Assembly (NCBI GenBank): GCA_963816975.1 | Contig: CAWFMD010000003.1 | Location: forward strand, 336,874-400,873 | Origin: DASRIA01 sp963816975 | GTDB taxonomy: Bacteria > Actinomycetota > Thermoleophilia > Solirubrobacterales > JBBDJG01 | Direction: 5' to 3' | Length of the DNA: 64,000 nt | Translations under genes and position numbers: made by a program | In this document: piece by piece, positions 45,901 through 54,145 of the stretch | Position numbering within the stretch: the first letter of the stretch is position 1 | How the letters are laid out: every line of letters begins with the position of its first letter | The notes under the pieces: model-generated | Database searches by the model: none | What the model was told of the DNA's origin: nothing | What the model saw: the letters and a program-made list of their open reading frames with translations, nothing else

Positions 45901-48598
45901 GTCGTACACCGACTACGTGTTGCCGCCTGCGATCTACACCTACCACGTGCGCGCGCTCGATGCGGCCGGGCTGGAGAGCGGCCCGAGCAACCCGGACACC
46001 GTCACCATGGTCCCGCCGGACGACGAGGACCCCACCGTGCCCGGCAATCTGACGGCCACGCTGAACGGCTCCAACCAGGTCGACCTGACATGGGATGAGT
46101 CGAATGACAACGTGCTCGTGACTGGCTACCGCGTCTACCGCAACGGCGCGCTGATCGCGACCATCGACCCGTCAGACGGGTACTCGGACACAGCCGTCCC
46201 GGCGCGCGATCACGAGTACGTCGTGCGCGCGGAGGACGCCGCGGGCAACCTGTCCGACCCGAGCAACCCGGCGAGCGTCGTGGTACCCGACACGGACAAC
46301 CCGGCGCCGCCCTCCGGCCTCACGGCGGCCGCGGCGGACGGGGGCCCGGTGCTGCTCGCATGGGAGCCAGCCACGGACAACGTCGGCATCGCCCAGTACG
46401 AGGTCTACCGGGACGACCAGTTGATCGACACGATCGATCCCGCCACCTCCTACTCCGACGCGGTCGGTCCCGGCGACTACGCCTACCACCTCCGCGCGCT
46501 CGACCCGTCGGGAAACCGATCCGATCCGAGCGGCACGGCGACGATCACCGTGCTGCCGGTCGACACCGAGGACCCCGGCCCGCCGGCGAACCTCGCGGCG
46601 CACGCGGCCGCCGAGCAGGTCGACCTCGAATGGGACGCCGCGGCGGACAACCGGGCCGTCACGGGCTATGAGATTCGCCGCGACGGAGAGCTCGTCGCCA
46701 CGGTCGTCGCCGTCACGTCCTGGTCCGACATGAACGTGGCCGCACCGCTCACCTACGAGTACGACGTGCGCGCGCTCGACGCGGCGGGCAACGTGTCGGA
46801 GCCGAGCAACTTTGCGAGCGCAACGGTGCCCGACGTGCAGAAGCCGACTCCACCCGGGAACCTCGGGGCGGCCGCAACCGCGTCGCAGGTCGACCTCACC
46901 TGGGACGGTTCCGCCGACAACGTGGCCGTCACGAGCTACAGGATCTACCGTGACGGAGTCCCGCTCGAGACCGTCGACGCCGTCACGACGTACTCGGATA
47001 CAAGTGTCACGGCTCCGGGCTACGAATATGTGGTGCGCGCGCTTGACGCCGCGGGCAACCTGTCCGACCCGAGCAACACGGCGACCGCCGCGGTGCCCGA
47101 CGATCAGAAGCCGACGGCTCCCGGCAGTTTGAGCGCCGTCGCCGCCGGACCGGACCAGGTCAACCTCACCTGGCAGGCGTCCGGCGACAACATCGGCGTC
47201 ACGGGCTACAGGATCTTCCGTGACGGCGAGCCGATCGGGACCGCCGGGCAGGAGACCTCCTACGCGGACGCCGGCGTCCTGGGCGGGACGGCCTACTCGT
47301 ACACGGCCCGCGCGGTCGATGCAGCCGGGAACCTCTCGGATCCCAGCGACGCCGCCGACGTCACCACGCCGGCCCCCTCGGCCACGTTCACGTTCTCCCC
47401 GGAGGCCGACGCCCGCGTGCAGGCGTCGCCCGCAACCACGAACTACGCCACGAGCTTCCTGCGGGTCGACGGCAGCTCCGGCGCCCCTTCGGTGGAGAGC
47501 CTGCTGCGCTTCAACGTCAGCGGTGCTCCCACGGGGAGCGTCCGCAGTGCCACGCTGCGCGTGTATGCGTACAGCGGCACCGTCGACGGACCGGCCGTGT
47601 TCACCACGAACCCCGCCTGGAGCGAGACGGCGGTCAACTGGAACAACCGCCCGCCGCGCACGAGCGCGACCGCCGACGACAAGGGCGCGGTCCCGACGAA
47701 CAGCTGGATCGAGTACGACGTGTCGCAGTTCGTGACCGGTAACGGCGCCTACAGCTTCGGGCTGACCGGCACCTCCACCGACGGCGTCGACATCTACTCA
47801 CGCGAGGCGGCCACCCTGCGGCCCGAGCTGGTCGTGACGACCGGCGCGCCCGACAACCAGAAGCCGACGATCCCCGGGAGCCTGGCCGCCGACGCGGTGA
47901 ACGCGAACCGGGTCGACCTCAGCTGGCAGCAGTCCACCGACAACGTCGCGGTGACGGGATACACGGTCTATCGCAACGGTCAGCCGATCGCGAGCCTCGG
48001 TGCCACCACCGCCTACTCGGACACTGGTGTGGCGGCGAACAGCACCTACCAATACGATGTTCGCGCCATGGATGGCGCAGGGAACCTCTCGGATCCGAGT
48101 GACTCGGTGTCGGTTACGACGCCGCGCGTCGCCACCATCTTGACGGTCGCGCCAGAGGCCGACGCGCGCACCCACGAGGCATCGCCCACCACTAACTACG
48201 GAACCGCCTACCTGCGTGCCAACGGCGGCACCGAGCTCGACGTCGAGTCCTTCCTGCGGTTCACCGTCACCGGAGTGCCGCCCGGGAGCGTGCAGAGCGC
48301 CAAGCTGCGCCTCTACGCATACAACGGGACCGTGGACGGTCCCGCCCTGTACACCACCGCTACCTCATGGTCCGAGACGACGATCAACTGGAACACGCGC
48401 CCGGCCCGCACGAGTACCGCGACCGACGACAAGGGCGCAATTCCCGTCAACAGTTGGGCCGAGTACGACGTCACGCCCTTCGTCACCGGGAACGGCACCT
48501 ACAGCTTCACGCTCGTGACGACGTCGAGTGACGGCGTCGACTTCTACAACCGCGAAGCCGCCACGCTCCGGCCGGAGCTGGTGCTGGCGATCCCATAG
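42908..48598 (+). CDS. Giant secreted metallophosphatase with 12 FN3-like and 3 DNRLRE domains
   Basis: 1896 aa, intact. A signal peptide ends near NAFAADP. A calcineurin-like phosphatase follows (~40-325) with all metal motifs: AAGDIAC (Asp48), LGDIQY, PGNHEY, YWHDPRF and GGHAHDYER. Then comes one FN3 domain, a DNRLRE domain (TLSPEADSRVQES...SETAINWNNRP, ~425-580), ten FN3 domains each starting with a (K/D)P..PG.L motif and DNVGVTGYR.YR, a second DNRLRE (~1490-1645), one more FN3 and a third DNRLRE to the C-terminus. DNRLRE modules are linked to carbohydrate binding and surface fibres. It probably acts on the cell surface or outside. The next two genes follow within 6 bp each. Confidence 0.93.
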   Translation: MARGAAGKGFTGRSSTRLACLVVLVAAAAHGSAANAFAADPVIAAAGDIACSSSSSNYNGGNGTVDKCRQKYTSDLLVNAGLAAVLPLGDIQYESASLSGINNSYNPTWGRVKSITRPAPGNHEYKTTGAAGYFDYFNGTGVANGPAGDRSKGYYSFNVGTWHLIALNSTDHCTIIPCAAGSAQEAWLKADLAANPNYCTLAYWHDPRFNSGHDGNADEMAPLFQALYNADADVVLGGHAHDYERFAPQNPSGVLDNARGIRQFVVGTGGAFWTSVGTPKPNSQVRQNNTYGVLKLTLHPTSYDWQFVPEAGKTFTDSGTGTCHGGTPPPGGSDTQKPSVPGNLSATPSVGQVALNWIASTDNVGVTGYRIYRGSAQIGTVGTSTSYTDTSVAANTGYSYTVRAEDAAGNLSDPSTAASATTPASTILTLSPEADSRVQESAATTNYATSTLRTDGGTNLDTETFLRFNVTGATGTVASAKLRIYAYTATVDGPAVYRTDTGWSETAINWNNRPARTSGAVDDKGAIATNTWVEYDVTQFVTGNGTYGFDLATTSSDGVDFRSREHTTATQRPELVVTTSGPDTQKPMPPSGLTAVPAAGEVALNWNAATDNVGVTGYQVFRGSTPIATLGGNVTSYADTALAAGGYSYTVRAVDAAGLVSDPSNTATAVVPDTTKPTSPGSLSATGSAGQVALAWQPSTDNVGVTGYEVYRGTTVVATVGPSTNSYTETGLAPGTYHYSVRAFDAAGLFSDPSNVADATVPDVDEPDPPGSLTAAAPTSAQVNLGWQTSQDNVGVTGYRIYRDDSEIGAAPASATFYEDTSVSATATYRYTVRAVDAALNVSDPSNEAQVTVPDTIAPAAPGNLHTTAVTGSQVDLAWSGSNDNVAVTGYRVFRDDTPIADVTEATTSYSDGPIAPGTYQYTVHALDSAGNLSQPSNAVTPTVPDIEPPTAPGNLDASAQGSFQVDLTWEESQDNVGVTGYRIYRDDVAIDTVGPVTSYTDYVLPPAIYTYHVRALDAAGLESGPSNPDTVTMVPPDDEDPTVPGNLTATLNGSNQVDLTWDESNDNVLVTGYRVYRNGALIATIDPSDGYSDTAVPARDHEYVVRAEDAAGNLSDPSNPASVVVPDTDNPAPPSGLTAAAADGGPVLLAWEPATDNVGIAQYEVYRDDQLIDTIDPATSYSDAVGPGDYAYHLRALDPSGNRSDPSGTATITVLPVDTEDPGPPANLAAHAAAEQVDLEWDAAADNRAVTGYEIRRDGELVATVVAVTSWSDMNVAAPLTYEYDVRALDAAGNVSEPSNFASATVPDVQKPTPPGNLGAAATASQVDLTWDGSADNVAVTSYRIYRDGVPLETVDAVTTYSDTSVTAPGYEYVVRALDAAGNLSDPSNTATAAVPDDQKPTAPGSLSAVAAGPDQVNLTWQASGDNIGVTGYRIFRDGEPIGTAGQETSYADAGVLGGTAYSYTARAVDAAGNLSDPSDAADVTTPAPSATFTFSPEADARVQASPATTNYATSFLRVDGSSGAPSVESLLRFNVSGAPTGSVRSATLRVYAYSGTVDGPAVFTTNPAWSETAVNWNNRPPRTSATADDKGAVPTNSWIEYDVSQFVTGNGAYSFGLTGTSTDGVDIYSREAATLRPELVVTTGAPDNQKPTIPGSLAADAVNANRVDLSWQQSTDNVAVTGYTVYRNGQPIASLGATTAYSDTGVAANSTYQYDVRAMDGAGNLSDPSDSVSVTTPRVATILTVAPEADARTHEASPTTNYGTAYLRANGGTELDVESFLRFTVTGVPPGSVQSAKLRLYAYNGTVDGPALYTTATSWSETTINWNTRPARTSTATDDKGAIPVNSWAEYDVTPFVTGNGTYSFTLVTTSSDGVDFYNREAATLRPELVLAIP

Positions 48599-48600
48599 CC

Positions 48601-49560
48601 ATGCGCCTGCCGCGACGAAGAAGGAAGCTGACGGCGGCGATCGCGACTGCGATCGTCGCGGGGTCGGCGGTGATCGCGCTCGGCGTGGCCGATTCCGCGT
48701 CGCCACCGGAGTCCGGCCCGGCGGTCGACTCCCACGTCGGGCACTCCTACATCTTCAGCGTGGACACTGCCACGGGCCAGCTGGCGCAGGAGACGAATCA
48801 TCGGGGCGAGGGCGCGCTCGAGCCCTCCTGGTCCCCGCAGGGGCAGATCGCGTTCAGCACGATGGAATGCGACGAGTGCACCTCGACGCTCGCCGCCGTC
48901 GACCCCGCCGCCCCGATCGGGCCCGAGACCGAAATCGAGACGACCGTCGAGCACGTCTTCCAGCCGTCCTGGGCACCGGACGCGCGCAAGGTCGCCGCCG
49001 TCGGGCTCGGCCGCGGCATCTACTCGGTGGACACGACCGACGGCACGTCGCAGCGCCTCACCACGGGGCCGTCCGACGAAGCTCCGGACTGGTCGCCCGG
49101 CGGTGTGCTGATCGCCTTCCACAGGCAGATCCGCGGGAGCAACTACGACCTCTACGCCGTCAACCCGGTGACGGGCAGGGAGCGCCGCCTCACCCACGAC
49201 TCGAAGCAGCAGACCAACGCTTCCTGGAGCGCGGACGGCAGCCAGATCGCGTTCGCCGAACAGCAGGCCACCGGAATGTGGGCAATCGTCACGATGAACA
49301 AGAACGGCACCGGCCGCCGGATCGTGACCGATGCGGGGATCAGCGCGCAGGAGCCGGCCTGGTCGCCCGACGGCAAGCGCATCGCCTTCATCCTTCAGGA
49401 ACTGGACAAGGCCACCGTCGCCGTGATCGACGCGACCGGGGCCGGCGCGCCGCGGCGGTTGACCGACGACAAGATCTTTCCCGCGAAGCCGACCTGGTCA
49501 CCGGATGGCACGCGCATCGCCTTCTCTGCAACACTGGTTCAGGAGCCGCCACCGAATTGA
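48601..49560 (+). CDS. Secreted TolB/PD40-type beta-propeller protein
   Basis: 319 aa. A basic start and signal or anchor segment (~8-30) precede five or six PD40 blades with the repeated PSWSPQGQIAFS, PDWSPGGVLIAF, ASWSADGSQIAF, PAWSPDGKRIAF and PTWSPDGTRIAF. It lacks the rest of TolB and is likely a protein-interaction module outside the membrane. It starts 2 bp after the giant phosphatase stop and 4 bp before the next gene, so the three are one operon. Confidence 0.88.
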   Translation: MRLPRRRRKLTAAIATAIVAGSAVIALGVADSASPPESGPAVDSHVGHSYIFSVDTATGQLAQETNHRGEGALEPSWSPQGQIAFSTMECDECTSTLAAVDPAAPIGPETEIETTVEHVFQPSWAPDARKVAAVGLGRGIYSVDTTDGTSQRLTTGPSDEAPDWSPGGVLIAFHRQIRGSNYDLYAVNPVTGRERRLTHDSKQQTNASWSADGSQIAFAEQQATGMWAIVTMNKNGTGRRIVTDAGISAQEPAWSPDGKRIAFILQELDKATVAVIDATGAGAPRRLTDDKIFPAKPTWSPDGTRIAFSATLVQEPPPN

Positions 49561-49564
49561 GGCA

Positions 49565-51043
49565 ATGACGCTGAGCACAGGGGCGACGGAACGCCCGACG
49601 ATCAAAGATCTCGTAATCGCGACCATGCTGGCCACGGCGCTCGTGGCCGCCATGCTGCCGGCGCTCGCGCGTGCCGCCGACCCCGTGATCGCGGCCGCCG
49701 GGAACATCGCCTGCGACCCGGCCAGCCCGTACTTCAACGCCGGCGCGGGAACGACCACGCGCTGCCGCCAGAGCGAAACGGCGGGACTGCTGCCGGCCGG
49801 GCTCGCCGGCGTGCTCGCCCTGGGGGACAACCAGTACTCCACCGGCACGCTGTCGGCTTACGCGGCCTCCTATGAGCCCAGCTGGGGGCAGGTGAAGGCG
49901 ATCACACATCCGGTTCCCGGCAACCGCGACTACCTGACGGCCGGAGCGGCGGGGTACTTCGACTACTTCAACGGACTCGGCGCCGCGACCGGCCCAGCCG
50001 GAACTCCAGACGCGGGCTACTACAGCTTCGACCTCGCAGGGTGGCACCTGGTAGCGCTCAACTCGAACTGCGCGCAGGTTGGGTGCGCCGCGGACTCCGC
50101 GCAAGAGCGCTGGCTGCGCGCCGACCTGGCCGCACATCCAAACGCGTGCACACTCGCTTTCATGCACGCCGGCCGGTTCGGCTCCGGCCGTCCCGGAGGG
50201 GCGCTCTCCATGGGCGCGATGTACCGGGCGCTGTACGAAGGGGGTGTCGACATCTCGCTGTCCGCACAGTCGCGGAACTACGAGCGGTTCGCGCCGCAGA
50301 CCTCGGTGGGGCGCAGTCCCGCGTTCGGCATACGTGATTTCGTCGTCGGCACCGGCGGCCACTCGATCGGCACCGTCGGAGCCCCCAAGAAGCACAGCCA
50401 GGTGATCGACAACTCGACCTTCGGTGTCCTCGAGCTGACCCTGCAGGCGGATGGGTATGCCTGGAGGTTCATCGCACCGTCCGGCTCCACGTTCTCGGAC
50501 GCCGGAACCGGCACCTGCCATGGCGTGCCGCCCCCGCGAAAGGGCAAGAAGAAGCCCAAACCGGCCCCGAGCCCGAACCACAGCAACAGCAAGTGCACGC
50601 TGCTGGGCACGCCGGGCAACGACGTGCTGCGGGGCACAAGCGGGGCCGACGTGATCTGCGGTCTGGCGGGCAATGACCGGATCGCGGGTGGCGGCGGCAA
50701 CGACGTGCTGCGCGGCGGCGACGGCGACGACCGGGTTGATGGCGGCGGCGGACGCGACCGCCTGGAAGGCAACCGCGGCAAGGATGTGCTGAACGGCGGC
50801 GGCGGACGGGATCTGATCAGGGGCGGCGCAGGCAGCGACCTGTTGCGCGGCCAGGGCGGGGCGGACCGCCTGTACGGCGAGGGCGGTCGCAACCGCGTGC
50901 TGGGCAACGGCGGCAACGACTACATCGACGTCTCGGGCAACGGGCTGCGCGACATCGTCAACGGCGGCCGCGGTCGTGACCGCGCGCGGGTCCAGCGCGG
51001 CGACGCGGTGCGCGGCGTCGAGCGCCTGATCCGCCGCCGGTAG
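49565..51043 (+). CDS. Pseudo-metallophosphatase fused to RTX-type calcium-binding repeats
   Basis: 492 aa. The signal peptide ends ALARAADP. Residues ~40-320 are homologous to the phosphatase domain of the gene at 42908, but its metal ligands are changed: AAGDIAC becomes AAGNIAC (Asn47), GNHEY becomes GNRDY, and GGHAHDYER becomes SAQSRNYER. The GDNQY and MHAGRF positions remain. It should therefore bind metals poorly and lack catalysis. After a Lys/Pro linker, ~8 nonapeptide GGxGxDxLxGG RTX repeats follow (~360-465), preceded by CTLLGTPGNDVLRGTSGADVICG. This is a common secreted module that folds on binding Ca2+. It probably has a structural or binding role next to its active-looking paralogue. 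Confidence 0.88.
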   Translation: MTLSTGATERPTIKDLVIATMLATALVAAMLPALARAADPVIAAAGNIACDPASPYFNAGAGTTTRCRQSETAGLLPAGLAGVLALGDNQYSTGTLSAYAASYEPSWGQVKAITHPVPGNRDYLTAGAAGYFDYFNGLGAATGPAGTPDAGYYSFDLAGWHLVALNSNCAQVGCAADSAQERWLRADLAAHPNACTLAFMHAGRFGSGRPGGALSMGAMYRALYEGGVDISLSAQSRNYERFAPQTSVGRSPAFGIRDFVVGTGGHSIGTVGAPKKHSQVIDNSTFGVLELTLQADGYAWRFIAPSGSTFSDAGTGTCHGVPPPRKGKKKPKPAPSPNHSNSKCTLLGTPGNDVLRGTSGADVICGLAGNDRIAGGGGNDVLRGGDGDDRVDGGGGRDRLEGNRGKDVLNGGGGRDLIRGGAGSDLLRGQGGADRLYGEGGRNRVLGNGGNDYIDVSGNGLRDIVNGGRGRDRARVQRGDAVRGVERLIRRR

Positions 51044-51053
51044 AAGCGCGAAG

Positions 51054-51088
51054 GGCCCGGCTCCGCTCGGAGCGCCCCGGCGCGGGCC
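51054..51088. terminator. Nested hairpin between convergent operons
   Basis: GGCCCG (51054-51059) pairs with CGGGCC (51083-51088), enclosing GCTCCG-CT-CGGAGC (51060-51073). It lies between the RTX gene (+) and the anchored surface protein gene (-). No T-run. Confidence 0.5.
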
Positions 51089-51090
51089 GA

Positions 51091-51612
51091 TCAGCGGCTG
51101 CGTCGCCGGCGAGTGGCGAGGCCGAGCAGGCCCAGCAGCGCCGGTACGCCCAGTGCGAGTGGCAGCACGCCGCCCGAGTTGAGGTTCTTGGTGTCCGCGA
51201 TGCGAACGTCGATGGCGGGACTGGCCACCGGCTTCGTGGTGCCTGCGTCCTGCGGCAGCGCAACGACATAGATCGCGGCGTGTCCGCCGGTGACGGCGGT
51301 GACGGACCAGGAGATCGACGTCGACTCGCCCGGCGCGAGCGCGGGCACGCGCTTCGTGCGCTGCGAGGACCAGTCCTCCGGATCCACGTAGATGCCGCTG
51401 CTCAAGCCGACGACGTTCAGGTGCGCGACCCAACCGGTGAGGGTTCCGCTGCCCTTGTTCGTGATCTTCGTGCTGAAGGTGAAGTCATCGCCCAGTCGCG
51501 TCATCACCTGGTTGCGGCTGACCGAGACGTCGGCCGTCTGGGCGGCCGTGGCCGGCGCCGCGCCCGGCGCGGTCGCGAGCGCGCAGACGACGACCGCCAG
51601 GACCAGCCGCAT
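51091..51612 (-). CDS. Secreted protein with C-terminal membrane anchor
   Basis: 173 aa. A signal peptide (~1-23) is followed by a DUF11/CARDB-like beta domain (ADVSVSRNQVMTRLGDDFTFSTKITNKG). The C-terminus NSGGVLPLALGVPALLGLLGLATRRRRSR is a hydrophobic helix with a basic stop-transfer tail. It resembles a sortase sorting signal but lacks LPXTG. It lies 5 bp after the ABC permease gene and ends the operon that begins with the regulator at 56975. It may be the cargo of, or an accessory to, the transporter. Confidence 0.75.
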   Translation of the reverse strand: MRLVLAVVVCALATAPGAAPATAAQTADVSVSRNQVMTRLGDDFTFSTKITNKGSGTLTGWVAHLNVVGLSSGIYVDPEDWSSQRTKRVPALAPGESTSISWSVTAVTGGHAAIYVVALPQDAGTTKPVASPAIDVRIADTKNLNSGGVLPLALGVPALLGLLGLATRRRRSR

Positions 51613-51617
51613 CGCCC

Positions 51618-52397
51618 TCACGCGTCCCCTCCCCCGCGCAGGGTCACGAACCGCGGGATCACCAGGAGCGCGACGAGCGCCAGGCCCACACTCGCCGCGA
51701 CCGGGGACACGAGCCACGCCAGCTCGCGCGTCCAGTCGTACTGGTTGATCACGACGTTGCGCGTGTAGTGCTCGGCCGCGGTCATGGGGTTGACGCGCTG
51801 CAGCAGCTCCCCCGCCCAGCCCTGCTTGGCGCCCCCCGGGAGCAGGGTGGGCGCGAACAGCGCCAGCAGGACGAACAGGCTGAGCGACAGGCTCAGGCGG
51901 TTGGTGCTCGCCAATGCACTGACGATGATCCCGAACGCGGTCAGCGACACCGCGACCAGCGTCCCCACGAGCAGACCGGCGACGATTGCGTCGGCCACCG
52001 CGCCGACGTCGCGCCCCAGGAACCAGATGTACGGAACCGCGACGACCAGCGAGGCGAACCACAGCGAGACCGCGGCGAGCAGCTTGCCGGATACCAGGTG
52101 CCGCCGCCCGACGGGCGTCAGCAGCAGGCTCTCGAGCGTGCCCCGCTCGCGCTCGCCGCTGATCGCATCGGCCGCCGCCAGCAGCGCCACCAGCGCACCG
52201 AACGCGATCGCAACCTGGAGGGTCAGGTTGACCGTCTCACGCTGCTCGAGGAAGTTGATCCCTTCGCTGGTGGCGCCGACGTACGTGATCGCGCTCACGA
52301 GGACGCTGAAGCCGAACAGCAGCACCAGGCCGCGTCCGCCGATCCACAGGTCGCGGAGCTCCTGGCGCGCAACGACGGCCCAGCCGCGGCGCTGCAC
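51618..52397 (-). CDS. ABC-2 type transporter permease
   Basis: 259 aa with six predicted helices. The motif ISGERERGTLESLLLTPVGRR after TM2 is diagnostic for ABC-2 permeases of the NatB/YhaP-like group. It pairs with the ATPase 1 bp upstream. Two copies would form the membrane channel. Substrate unknown; the neighbouring lipoprotein and two-component system suggest envelope defence or lipid or peptide export. Confidence 0.9.
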   Translation of the reverse strand: MQRRGWAVVARQELRDLWIGGRGLVLLFGFSVLVSAITYVGATSEGINFLEQRETVNLTLQVAIAFGALVALLAAADAISGERERGTLESLLLTPVGRRHLVSGKLLAAVSLWFASLVVAVPYIWFLGRDVGAVADAIVAGLLVGTLVAVSLTAFGIIVSALASTNRLSLSLSLFVLLALFAPTLLPGGAKQGWAGELLQRVNPMTAAEHYTRNVVINQYDWTRELAWLVSPVAASVGLALVALLVIPRFVTLRGGGDA

Positions 52398-52398
52398 C

Positions 52399-53403
52399 TC
52401 AGCCTTCTCCCGTCATCGCGAGGAAGGCGTCGCTCAGCCGCGTGCCCTCGAGCTCGAACGCCAGCACAGGGATCTCGGAGTCGGCCAGCGCGCGCACGAT
52501 CTCGCTCACCTGCAGACCGGCGGTTGCGATCTCGCCCGTGTCCACGAGGCTCACCGCGACCCAGTCGGGGCGGCCGTCGAGCGGCTGTACCTCCGCGAGC
52601 CCGGGGACCCGGCCAAGGGCGTCGGCCGCGCGGTCACGCAGCTCGGCCGGCACGCGGAAACGCGCGCGCCGGGGCGCCCCGGCGCGCCTCGCCACCTCCG
52701 CCACCGATCCCTCCGCGACGACCCGGCCGCGGTTGAGGATCAGCACGCGCGCGCAGGTGTCCTCGACCTCACCGAGGAAGTGCGTGCTGAGGATCACCGT
52801 CGCGCCACGGTCGCGCGCGATCCCGTCGACGAGCCGCAGCACCTGCCGCTGGCCGGCCGGGTCGAGCCCCAGCGTGGGCTCGTCGAAGAAGACGACCTCG
52901 GGGTCGTTGACCAGCGCGCGGGCGATACCGAGCCGCTGGCGCATTCCCCGGCTGTATGTGGCGATGCGGGTGGCACCGCGTTCCGCCAGGCCGACCTGCT
53001 CGAGCAACGCCGCGGCGGTGGCGCCGGCGCTCGCGCGGGAGTGGCCGAACAGCCGGGCGTGATAGCGCAGGAACTCGGTCCCGGTTTGCTGCTCGGGGTA
53101 GCCCGCGCTCTCGGGCAGGACGCCCACCCTGCGGCGGACCTCCACCGGCCGGGTCGACGGGATCCCGGCGACCGTGAAACTGCCCGCCGTCGGAGTCAGG
53201 ATCGTGGTCAACACCCGGATCGCGGTGGTCTTGCCGGCGCCGTTTGGCCCGAGCAGCCCGAGGACCTCCCCGGCCCGCGCGGTGAAGCTCAGCTCTGCGA
53301 GGGCCACCACGCCCCCGTACGCCTTCTTCAGTCCGCGCGCCTCGAGGGTGACGTCGCCGCCGCCAGGGCCGCCTGGGTCCCCTCTATTTGCTGAAGCTGA
53401 CAA
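52399..53403 (-). CDS. ABC transporter ATP-binding protein (DrrA/CcmA-like)
   Basis: Up to 334 aa. It has Walker A GPNGAGKTTAIR, signature YSRGMRQRLGIARAL, Walker B VVFFDEPTLGLDP, and ILSTHFLGEVE with the switch His. The C-terminal ~100 residues form the regulatory extension found in DrrA-type ATPases. The likely start is TTG at 53403, overlapping the lipoprotein gene by 20 bp; no better start precedes the conserved LEARGLKKAYGG. It works with the permease at 51618. Confidence 0.9.
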   Translation of the reverse strand: MSASANRGDPGGPGGGDVTLEARGLKKAYGGVVALAELSFTARAGEVLGLLGPNGAGKTTAIRVLTTILTPTAGSFTVAGIPSTRPVEVRRRVGVLPESAGYPEQQTGTEFLRYHARLFGHSRASAGATAAALLEQVGLAERGATRIATYSRGMRQRLGIARALVNDPEVVFFDEPTLGLDPAGQRQVLRLVDGIARDRGATVILSTHFLGEVEDTCARVLILNRGRVVAEGSVAEVARRAGAPRRARFRVPAELRDRAADALGRVPGLAEVQPLDGRPDWVAVSLVDTGEIATAGLQVSEIVRALADSEIPVLAFELEGTRLSDAFLAMTGEG

Positions 53404-54145
53404 GCTCCTCGCGCCCGCCGCCTTCCCCGTTGGTCCGCAGCACGTGGCCGATGCCGCGCGCGTAGTACTTGTATTCGAGGACGCCCGGCTCCAGCGGAGT
53501 CGTGTCCTCGGTCTTCACGCAGTTCTCGAAGGTACCGAAGGGAACCGTGACCTTGGCCCCGAGGCCGCGTACCTGCGCCACGTCCTCCGCCTCGCCCTCG
53601 TAGTACTCCTGGCGGTAGCCCAGTCCGGACCGCGGCTGCGCCGGCATGATGACTCCGGCATACGCGCCGTCGACACCGTGCTCCCACGATCCCTTGGTCG
53701 ACGAGACCTGTCCGTTCTGGTACTCCTTGGTGTCCTCACCGAGGTACCACACGTTCCCGGCCCTGTCCTGCGCGTACCAGTCGTCGGTCACCTCCACGAA
53801 GTCACCGCCGCCACGCCGGGTAACGGTGTCGCGCAGCACCAACGCCTCGACGCCCTGGATCCGCTTCTTGCGGTTCGTCACCTCGACCACGATCCGCTCG
53901 GTGTCCGAGAGGTAGACCCAACGCGCACCGCGCGGCATCGGCCAGTACGGGTTGTCGATCTTCGTCGTGAAGTCGGCTGGGTCGAGGTCGACGGGGTCGG
54001 CGCCCTGCGGAAGGCGCGACGCGCTGTCGGTGGTCGACTGCGTCGTCGACTCCGTGGCGGTGGTGGCCTTTCCGTCGTCGTCGGATCCGCAGCCCGCGAC
54101 CACGAACAGGCAACAGGCGGGGATCAGTAGAAGGGCGCGAATCAG
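53384..54145 (-). CDS. Lipoprotein, paralogue of the one at 26541; possible CTG start
   Basis: The conserved frame extends upstream of GTG 54103 and encodes LIRALLLIPACCLFVVAGC, a complete lipoprotein signal with lipobox VAGC. The only coupling start that would include it is CTG at 54145, overlapping the stop of the upstream gene (CTGA). Starting at GTG 54103 would leave almost no signal. The mature protein shares DNPYWPMPRGARWVY, DWYAQDRAGNVWYLGE and GSWEHGVDGAYAGVIM...YRQEYY with the 26541 product. Probably an exported beta-rich protein acting with the adjacent ABC transporter. Function unknown. Confidence 0.7.
   Translation of the reverse strand: MIRALLLIPACCLFVVAGCGSDDDGKATTATESTTQSTTDSASRLPQGADPVDLDPADFTTKIDNPYWPMPRGARWVYLSDTERIVVEVTNRKKRIQGVEALVLRDTVTRRGGGDFVEVTDDWYAQDRAGNVWYLGEDTKEYQNGQVSSTKGSWEHGVDGAYAGVIMPAQPRSGLGYRQEYYEGEAEDVAQVRGLGAKVTVPFGTFENCVKTEDTTPLEPGVLEYKYYARGIGHVLRTNGEGGGREELVSFSK

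Noticed and set aside
51091..51612. LPXTG sortase substrate
   Set aside because: The C-terminal helix and basic tail fit, but no LPXTG-like pentapeptide precedes them (NSGGVLPLALG).
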